Shown here: positions 43,950 through 64,000 of the stretch, piece after piece
Layout: each line of letters starts with the position of its first letter
Position numbering within the stretch: position 1 is the stretch's first letter
Assembly (NCBI GenBank): GCA_035079385.1
Contig: JAVHKY010000030.1
Location: 7,851,001 to 7,915,000 of the forward strand
Direction of reading: 5' to 3'
Origin: Aspidiotus rigidus
Taxonomy: Eukaryota > Arthropoda > Insecta > Hemiptera > Diaspididae
Length of the DNA: 64,000 nucleotides
Made by a program: the position numbers and the translations under genes
The notes under the pieces: generated by a model
Databases searched by the model: none
What the model was told of the DNA's origin: nothing
What the model saw: only the letters and a program-made list of their open reading frames with translations

Positions 43950-46900
43950 AAATATATTCGGACAAAAAAGTTTCAAGTTCTCACTGATAGACAATAAGCC
44001 CGAAAAAAGAATGAACCGGATTCGTTCCGAACACGGTAAAATGTGAGTCAAGTTGCATAGTAATTTCTTACAGGCGTCGTATCATTCGGACGATTTTAAT
44101 ATGATACTCATTAATTTGATACGAGTATTTCATAACAAATTACCGTATATTATTCATATTAAGTACAAATAAGAATGACTTGTTCATGTCCTTTCTGAAT
44201 CTAGATCCTGAAGGATTAGCGGCGGCTATTCGAAATTATGCCCGGAGACTCTCTGACCTATTTTGAAGAGTTAGCTTTGGCTCTCCGAGAAACTTGGGGA
44301 GAATTTTAAACTTCTAGTTATACTTATCAGAGACTGTGGTTCATAGAGAGGAGGAGGAGGAGGAGGAATAGGAACTATTTTCATGCTATCCATGAGAAGG
44401 GACGTAAACAAATTTTGACCATCGAGCTACATCAAAAAAATGCTAACACGCGACTTTTCACCTCTACCTACAATTATGCTTTTTGCTCAAAACGTTAACT
44501 CCAGACAGGCACACACACGCTTCACTGTTCGGTGAAAAGCCGTTATTTCTCAAAACTTTTTAAAACCGTTGAACTCATAGCCCTGATGACAGTCTCTTAG
44601 TAACTCGTTAATTTAAAAAAAAAACTAAATGAAAATAAAATTCTATATCATCTCATCCTCCAAAACTCCTTAAATCAACTCATTCGTTGCCTCCAATTCA
44701 TTTTAATCTAGTTCAAATCCTGTAGGGTGCAAAGACAGTAAGTTTGCGTCAGTCTACAGTTTAAAATTAGGCTTCTCGGTGGTCCCGAGTAGAAAAATGT
44801 TGCTGTAAGAGGTAAAGTGTTTCATCAGTAATGCCTTAAAGCCAATTGCAACATTTAGTTTGCATCCAAAAACCTTAAATGTGGGGTGACGCAAACCGAG
44901 ATCTAAATTCTTAAGGTGACGCAAACCGTCTTCGCATATACCTTATGTTCAGATATGAATTTATTTGAAGGTATACCGAGTGGGGCAAAATGATGTTACC
45001 AGTTATAAGCCTAGTATAACATTAGTACCGGTATACTGCACTCTCAGTACTAGTATAAACGGCCTAGAACAAACAGTGTTCGGGGGGCATAGAAAGCCTA
45101 GACCTACATAATATATATTCAATTTTTTTAATGATATAATCGATCAATATATTTTTGTGAGAAGTTGCTCTGGTTATGAGAACAATTCACTTGTAACGAA
45201 AAAAAAACGTGAACAAAACTTAATTATGTTCGCTGATAGGGAGATACAAGAGAGCCATGATATTCTCAAAATTTCCTTTGTAAAAGTCAATGTTGGATTT
45301 TTTCTCTCATTTTCGTGAGGTGAAATTACATTATCACCCTCGCCGATAGTGCACCTACTCTAGCTCTCCAAAAAAGTTACCTCGTTTAAAATCTAAACCT
45401 TCAACTGAAACTTCGAAAAAAAAAAAAAAAAGAAGGTGTATATCCATCACCAACTTTTGTTTCAAACCTTTCTTTTTTCGAAAAAAAAAATCGAATACAT
45501 TAATTTATTTTTGAGTTTTTGGTTCAATGTGAACGTCGAATTTTTTCTGGCTCCTTCCATGGTTAATTTTAATTTTTTTTTTCGTTTTTTCACTACATAA
45601 AAATGCATGGAGGACATTTTGGAGGGTGAATGAATACCAGCGTTCAAAGAAATTCGAATACAGAATTTATTTTTCAGAATTGTGGATTGGAATTTTTGTT
45701 TTACCTACCTCGAATTCCATCGAAACGTTTACAATGCAATATTATTATGTTTATGGTCTTGCTTCATCGGATAAAATACAGACGTATTCGTTGACGGTAT
45801 AGTTTTTATTTTGGCTATTTTTCGATTCATGTCACTATCGACGATAAAAAAAAATGAGAGAAAATGTGCAAGGATGATGGCGATTGTATTTTTATTCTTG
45901 TCCCTCCTACTCCCAATTGAATGTCTCTGTCCAATTCTGAAATCATTTCGACATGATATCGTTGTCCTTAGGTAAATCGTTCAATATCATCTTTAAATTA
46001 CTCTATACCTTCATTTTCCCTGATCATTGATCGATGCTAAGACAATACTCTTGAATTCGATGATTGATAGATAAATTACTCATAGATACCGTCCTAATAC
46101 CTATGTCAATGATCATTGGAAATCATGCCGATAACGAGGAAAATTGAATAATTCGATCAAGAATGATTATACTGATAATGAGAAGAGTAACATTATAACA
46201 ATTATAACATCGAGGAGGTATTTATTTCAATTTTCTAGAAAAAGGTAATGTGAACCAAAGTTTTTCACTTTACCTGAGATCTGATGTATGTATGATCTCA
46301 ACACATTCGACACTAGTGCTGCAAAGCGACACGTTTCATGAAAAGTTAGAAAATATAGCTTTGTAACTTCTGAACTGCATGTGAAAATGGCAGAAAAGGT
46401 ACTACGTGACTCGACGCTTCGAGTAACGCTGTGTATATTCTGCTGATTTAGTGCCAGCCCAAAAGTATCTACGTGTTGTTCCTCGGTAGCACTTCCTGCA
46501 GGCTGGACAACACAACAATATTTTTTATCCTTCATGTGGATATCCTGTCATTATTCAAAACAAACGGTTGCACTGATACGAACGGTCCGACGAAAAGAAT
46601 TATTCGAAAAAGAAGGAAACGAATGTGAAACGAAGATAACCGAGAGGATAATAATATCATTTTGCTAATCTTACTGGTTATTTAAAAATTTTAAACGAGA
46701 AATTTTGTTGGAGTAAATCGGAAAGGAATTGTAGATTATTTGAAATTCACAAATGGAAGTAAGTTATCCCAGCTTCAATATAATCCTTCGTACATGAATT
46801 GAGAATTCATTGGCGATGTATTTTATTACGTTGTCCGTGAAATTACCTTATTTGATAAAAAGACAATATACAATGCATATTGTCCGTCGTATTAGTCACG

Positions 46901-47060
46901 AAGCAATATGTCCTTGTTGTCAAATAATTCTTGCATTCTTGAACACGAAAATCATTGAATATGTTTTATCTATCCCACCTATCCAGTTTATACTCGTTTC
47001 GACATTGTACTAAATTTTTCAAAATGAACTTTCAGATTGCACTGTGATCTCGTCTAATTT
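43950..47060. other. intergenic DNA between CRAL-TRIO gene and mini spindles
   Basis: AT-rich with A-runs; minor repeat traces (GAAAGCCTAGACCTAC near 45088). An acceptor-like CTTTCAG ending at about 47035 suggests a 5' UTR exon of mini spindles begins just before its ATG, so an upstream non-coding exon and promoter should lie in this interval; I could not place them. No supported gene. Confidence 0.5.
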
Positions 47061-47071
47061 TTTGTAACATA

Positions 47072-59145
<12,074 letters not shown>

Positions 59146-59600
59146 TGCTGGAAACAAGATTTCATCATGGGATCATATCAATACGCAATTTTGCCCTGTT
59201 GTTCTCTTTTTTTTATACGCTTGTTCATTTTTTCCCCATTAATTTATTTTCTCTTTTTGTTGTTTGAATTATTTTCTATTCGCCTTATCGATGTATTTTT
59301 GGTTCTCGTGTGAACTGTGGATTACACAAATTAAGGTGTTCGTTGGTCAAACCATCAGTTTGCCTCCTTTCATTGTGACCAAAAATTTTCCATATGATCG
59401 TTTTTCACAAATTGTAAATTGAATTACGTACCTAAGGCAAACTACGCGAAATTCCTTGATTTGTAATGTTGGTGTTTTATGTGTTTATTAATATTGCTGA
59501 TTACTATTTTTTTTTTCTTTTTTTTTTTAAACGTAACATGACTAAGATGATCCTAGAGCTATCGTATTTTGTAAGAAATCATTGCATAAATAAAATTACG
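59146..59600 (+). other. msps 3' UTR
   Basis: T-rich non-coding sequence after the stop, ending at the poly(A) signal listed separately. Confidence 0.6.
59589..59594 (+). terminator. polyadenylation signal of msps
   Basis: AATAAA about 445 bases after the stop; the first canonical signal. Confidence 0.65.
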
Positions 59601-60146
59601 CGTACTACTTTTTTTTTCGTAAATTGAATAAGTTATGATTATTTCTCCGTTTCCCTCCGGAATTATTTTCCTCGCGGTCAACATGAAATATGTTATCGTT
59701 TGTCATGTATGATTTTTTATGTAAGTATTACGGTATACCTATTGTATCCTATGTGTTTTTCATGTTCATTATTTTGTCAGTCGTAAAAACAAATGTTTAG
59801 TTAGTGCGAGTTTGAAAATCATCTTCATTTTGGAAGAGTGAGAATGTCGTTCATGTGTTTGCGTTGTATGTATGTCCTTTTTAATTATAATTTTATTAAT
59901 CTGGAAAAGATAAGAGTATTAACTCCCGTTTTATCTAACACTCATTTTTTTTTGTAATTTAATGGAAAATGAAAAAGGTAAATTTTGTAGGTAAAAAAAA
60001 AATAATAAAAACTTTATACTGTAATCTCGTTTGTTATATACTTTCGTATCGATTGAAATGTGCCGTTGATAAAACATATTCACTATGGAATGAAAGGAAT
60101 GGCATTAGTTTACGTCAATTTTTACGGAGCAACGTATTTTTTCAGA
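59601..60146. other. intergenic DNA, no gene seen
   Basis: AT-rich, short; presumably contains the promoter and 5' UTR of the secreted-protein gene that starts at 60147. No motif I can place. Confidence 0.45.
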
Positions 60147-60930
60147 ATGCAAGTGTTAGCGATTTTGTTCTCTTTTTGTGAGTATCAATCAGTTTTATAC
60201 GTCGGGCGAAAATATTGTGTTAATGGTTCGTATGATTGTAGGTTTTACGACGTTGAGTGGCGAAGAAACTGTTGAAACTACCACTCCGGACTTCATTGGT
60301 AAATACTCAAAAATATTCGTAATTCATCTTCTATTTCTCTGCATTATTGGGTGAATTTTGTGAACTGCAGCTACACCCATCACTGGTCCATTCCTTGAGT
60401 CCGCCTATCTCGATAGTCTGATGGAAGCTAAATGGCAGCTGGACGATCAAAGGTTTCATATTCGCTTCACGAAACAGTGTTATAACATTTTATTAAGATG
60501 TCAGAATTTGAACTATTATTGACCGTTCTAGAAGAATTTTACAATCAAACGATTGTTTTAGTCGGCCAGAAACAGAGAGACGAAGAAGGTTCGGGTCAGT
60601 TTTTAATCGAAACTCTATATATCAACTCTCCTCTACATACTTGGGTTAAAATTAATTGTTCAACGTTTCGCAGCTGAGAAATACGATCCCACTTACAAGG
60701 TAGTCTTCTTGAAACTGTATCATTGTTGGAACGATCTAATCGAATATTTGGATAAACAGACGCCGAAATATCATACAGAGAATCGAATGAGAAGGATGCG
60801 AGAAGAGATGAGCAATGCTGCCAATACGTCGCACGATACTTATTATCTCATATCGGAAATTCAAATGAACATGGCGACTACACCCCCAAAACCGTGGAAT
60901 CAAACTCGTCCTACATTGGAAGCCAGGGAG
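60147..60930 (+). CDS. secreted protein of unknown function, 3' end uncertain
   Basis: Coding exons 60147-60177, 60242-60298 and 60371-60452 are joined by GT-AG junctions in phase. They give a signal peptide (MQVLAILFSFCFTTLSGEE) followed by TPITGPFLESAYLDSLMEAK. A later exon from 60674 carries AEKYDPTYKVVFLKLYHCWN and LIEYLDKQTPKYHTENRM. To keep phase, a very short exon is needed between; AGACGAAGAAGGTTCGG (17 nt, ending at the GTCAG donor near 60597) fits, but its acceptor is poor, so this join is weak. The coding frame runs to about 60930, where transposase-derived sequence begins without a clear donor. I do not recognise the family. Either the 3' end was overrun by a transposon or the real downstream exons lie beyond. 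Confidence 0.5.
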
Positions 60931-60931
60931 T

Positions 60932-61244
60932 CCATCATTCGGTTGTCAGTTCCACCTTGGTCAGTCCTGGCACCGCACTGCAAGTTCAGCAACTTGGCCT
61001 GCAAACTACGTACCAAATGCGTAATGCTGAGGGATCGTTTCTCAGGAACTTTTTTGGGCTCAGTTTCCTGATGCGACCGGATGAAATTGAACAGTGTATA
61101 AGTGTCGACTTCGATGTCATTGCTCCAGACCTCGAAGCAGTCGACAATTTCATCGAATATGTTCTCCGTGTGTACATTGACGATGGCTGTCCATTCCCGC
61201 CATCAATGTGGGCTGCGTACGACGTTCATCGCGCGAGGCGTTAA
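60932..61244 (+). mobile_element. MULE-type transposase fragment, frameshifted
   Basis: One frame gives GCQFHLGQSWHR (60941-60976). After a frame change near 60977-60984 a second frame gives VQQLGLQTTYQ, FFGLSFLMRPDEIEQCI and CPFPPSMWAAYDV before a stop at 61242-61244. The order GC-x-FH-LGQ...W-x-R, LGL-x-x-x-Y, LxPDE and FPPxMWA is characteristic of the C-terminal half of insect MULE transposases. The catalytic region upstream is absent, so it is a dead fragment. It abuts the last visible exon of the secreted-protein gene. Confidence 0.75.
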
Positions 61245-62280
61245 TAGCAAACTGATGTAACCCTAATAAAACGCCGGAGCGCCTGCCCCATCGAGAATAC
61301 AACCTAACGTACACCGAAGAGCCACTTACGTCAGTTCTGATCTTGATAAATCTCGCAGCTGAACTTGCTGTAAAAGGTTTTTAAAACTCGTTTGTGCATA
61401 TCTGCAATTTACGCCTATGCGACGTACCTAACTTGCGGTCACGCACTTCATTTGCCTAGACTATTCCTTCAAATATTGCGGGGAATCGATCAGGCCTTCG
61501 CCTTTCCTCTCGTCATGAAACCAACCCAGGGCCTTGCCCCGGTTGTCGCACCTAATCATTTCTCCTTACTAACTATGTAATGTCGAGTCCCGAATAGCAG
61601 CCTGATGGCTACAGGTTCAGCAATTCCTACGATTGCCCTGCAGTGTCCACTTTGGAGGGTAGAACCGAGTTCACTACCACCTTATCTAGGGCGTCCAACC
61701 ACAGCCTTGGATTTGTGCGACAAAGCCCCTGGCACCTAACTCAGCCGGTACCACTTAACCTGACTAGCCGATGCCAATCACCACACAAGCCCCATTATAA
61801 GAGACGTTCCTGTCATGAACTTCATCTCATGGCCTTTGACCTCAAGGGTCCCAGCCCCTGCTCAGGCTTCCCTAGTACTAATCAGGAGAACAATAATTGG
61901 TTTCTCCGTTGTATAGATCAAAACTTGTCTGCAGTCTTAAGGCGCAGTCTTTGTACTTTCACCGGGATTTTGCTGGTGGTTCGTACGCTAAGCACTGCTT
62001 GAAGAGCCGCTGTCACAAGTTGTCTGAAATGCATGATGCCGTTCTTCAACCCGTCTTTGGGAGATTCTGGATTTCAGTGTTGAAACAGCTCAACAACTCT
62101 GGCCAAACGACTTCACTGCCCGCGGTGCCATCGTCAAAGTCACGTATCTTCAAAGTAGTTCAGAACAGGACCCAGACCAGGTGAAAAAATAAGGTCTTCT
62201 TTCTTAGTTATCGTTTCAAACGCTTCAACGACCTAGCCTTACGACCGCAGGCAAACTACTCGAATTTATTGGAGGACTAG
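61245..62280. other. GC-richer decayed coding-like segment, unassigned
   Basis: This kilobase is noticeably richer in GC than its neighbours and has open stretches in several frames on both strands, interrupted by stops. The composition suggests a degenerate transposon, perhaps continuous with the MULE fragment, but no motif settles the family. Confidence 0.35.
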
Positions 62281-62850
62281 TAAGCCGACTTCCGGTATCT
62301 TCTGGATTTTGTAAGGGAAATTTTCTCAAGTAAATTTTCTCGCATGGTAAATTTTTTCAGATAAATTTCCTCTGGAAAATTTTCGTAAGGCAAACTTTGC
62401 AGGCAAATTTTCCTGTCACAGCGCAGAAGACCATAATTTTGAATTTTGTGAGGTTTTAAGATGCTGATCTGTGAGCTATTTTTCTTCTTTATCATAAATG
62501 TGGTTTTAATATGTGAGCTTATCGATTCGAACTTTTTTTTTGGTAAGTTTCTATTTCTGTTTCAAGACTGGTCCTTACTCAAGAAGTTTATTCTTTTGTC
62601 CGACCATGACCCTAAATTACCGGGACTGTAGCGCGTACAAACCAGCACATTAATAGACTCGTTCACAAAGAATAAACGATCGAACAGTACAGGAAGTTTC
62701 CATCTACCTATAATAACCGTTGAATCGTTAAAATCAGACGAAGAAGGAGCGAAAGATACTTTGAGAATTGGAATGAGAACGTAAAAAATTCCCAATTCAT
62801 CTAATCAGCTATCGCCGGCCGCTATTAAAACTCAATAATCTGTCTATCTA
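62281..62850. other. intergenic DNA, no gene seen
   Basis: Holds short AATTTTC/GTAAATTTTCTC-like repeats around 62318-62410 and no protein motif. Confidence 0.45.
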
Positions 62851-63241
62851 ATTTCATTTCGTGTGCAAGCGTGTCGAGAGCAGTCACGTGGTTCGGACAG
62901 ATCACGTCGTCGTCGCGTCAACTCAGCTGATCGCTTGTTACGCGTGCACTCAGCGTCAAAGTTGGTTCTGGAATTTTCGGAGGAACTCGTACGAGAGGGA
63001 AGGTGGAGACGATCATTCGCCAATCAGCGTTCTCGCTCCCCCTGTACTGTAGTAGCTTGCTCGGCTGGCAAATGCGACGTCTATGTAATTACGATTTAAA
63101 TCTTGGTTGCCAGTAGTATTTGATTCGTTGTCGATTGCGCGTTAACTTCGTGCGATTTTCTAGAGCGATTCTTCTTGCGCTGTGTTTTTTCCCTATCAGT
63201 TGTATTTTTTAAATTTGTCGAACTGAAAAGCATATAAAGAT
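62851..63241 (+). promoter_or_regulatory. CpG-rich promoter / 5' UTR region of the 63242 gene
   Basis: GC- and CpG-rich block before a signal-peptide start, containing an E-box core CACGTG (62884-62889) and an initiator-like TATCAGTTG (63193-63201) about 45 bases upstream of the ATG. The TSS position is inferred only. Confidence 0.4.
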
Positions 63242-63372
63242 ATGATTGCGAAGGTGTCTGTTCAAATTTTCATTCTCATTTATTGCTCCTGCTGCTTGCT
63301 GAAGACGACGAACGCTTGGTTTTTGAATGATTTTACCGATGGTCACGCCGATGTTTTCTCGACCATTGACAG
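63242..63372 (+). CDS. first coding exon of a secreted protein (partial gene)
   Basis: ATG at 63242 opens a clear signal peptide (MIAKVSVQIFILIYCSCCLL, then KTTNA as a likely cleavage site). It continues AWFLNDFTDGHADVFSTID to a strong AG|GTAAGG donor after 63372, leaving a phase-2 junction. The remaining exons lie beyond the window. The family cannot be identified from 43 residues. The upstream CpG-rich DNA fits a promoter. Confidence 0.6.
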
Positions 63373-64000
63373 GTAAGGACTTCCTCCCGGCTTTATTATC
63401 CTGCCAAGAGGCTACGATCAAATTTCGTCCTAAAAGGAGTTGTTTCCTTTTCTCAGAGAGAATTCGCGAGAACTGTCCAATGATAGCTGTTACGCAGGGT
63501 GTAAATTTTGCAAAAAAATTTGAAAAGTATAAGGACTTCTCATTCTGGATTAGTGGACTAATCCTGTTAATGTGTGAAACAGAGCACGATGAATTTCTAT
63601 AGGAAAGTGAAACGTCACTCCACGTCCGCGTCCTGTTGTCTTTTGGCCAGTACCGGCCTACCTGTCGCTTATATTCAGTTCTCAATTGTCATTCATTAGG
63701 CAGCACGGTATAGTGCAGCTGTACCACGCTACGCTCTACCGGTTTACCACTGTTGTTCATTTTTGTAATAAAGATTGTTCGAACAAAATTTACACACACT
63801 GACTGGTACTATATGCAGTACATGACTATACACCTTCGTAGCCGTACTATACTCTCCTCTCCACAACGCTCGAGTAATTTTCTCGTACTATTTCGTGCGA
63901 AGCTTACAACGTATATTATATGACAGTAATACGAGCTTCACATTTCAATTTTCTTACTTTCAAACTACAGAACACATTATTGAGTGTAGACATAAACGGA
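63373..64000 (+). other. first intron of the 63242 gene (incomplete)
   Basis: No further exon with matching phase is convincing before the window ends. Open frames on both strands here show no motif. Confidence 0.4.

Noticed and set aside
46227..46535. 102-codon - strand frame upstream of msps
   Set aside because: No motif, no splice partners, lies where the msps 5' region is expected.

Overview
This is eukaryotic nuclear DNA, almost certainly from an insect. It is AT-rich, its genes are split by many GT-AG introns, and it is crowded with dispersed repeats and transposon remnants. I cannot fix the order from sequence alone; a hemipteran is plausible but unproven. All the host genes recognised lie on the + strand.

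Layout. (1) 1-2690: the 3' end of a Psi/FUBP-like KH-type splicing factor, with both C-terminal U1-70K-binding-type motifs and its 3' UTR. (2) 2.7-32 kb: a gene-poor, repeat-rich stretch. It holds a ~140-bp degenerate GTCGA/GTCAA tandem array (13.5-14.87 kb), several dispersed repeat families, a GC-rich decayed coding-like island (6.97-7.44 kb) and a decayed capsid-like relic on the - strand (27.8-28.5 kb). It also holds a complete-ended but internally deleted Polinton/Maverick-type element (20874-24964). That element starts with AG, has 29-bp terminal inverted repeats, is flanked by the 6-bp duplication TGTATG, and carries a truncated protein-primed family B DNA polymerase plus four small unassigned ORFs. 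(3) 32223-43717: a seven-coding-exon CRAL-TRIO (clavesin/alpha-TTP-like) lipid-transfer gene, 319 aa. Its introns hold LINE fragments, a 168-bp tandem duplication and a hAT-type MITE with an exact 8-bp duplication. (4) 47072-59145: a 30-coding-exon mini spindles (XMAP215/CKAP5) gene of 1,753 aa. Its TOG1, TOG2, TOG4, TOG5 and C-terminal domains are present but TOG3 is missing. Two of its introns carry a purine-rich minisatellite. (5) 60147-~60930: exons of an unrecognised secreted protein, with a frameshifted MULE-type transposase fragment joined directly to the last visible exon. (6) 63242-63372: the signal-peptide first exon of another secreted protein, running off the window.

The host genes (splicing regulator, lipid carrier, microtubule polymerase) look like ordinary unlinked housekeeping neighbours, not a functional cluster. 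The main novelty lies in the mobile DNA, above all the short Polinton derivative, and in the TOG3-less mini spindles architecture. All exon boundaries were worked out by hand from splice consensus, phase and family similarity; no searches were run.
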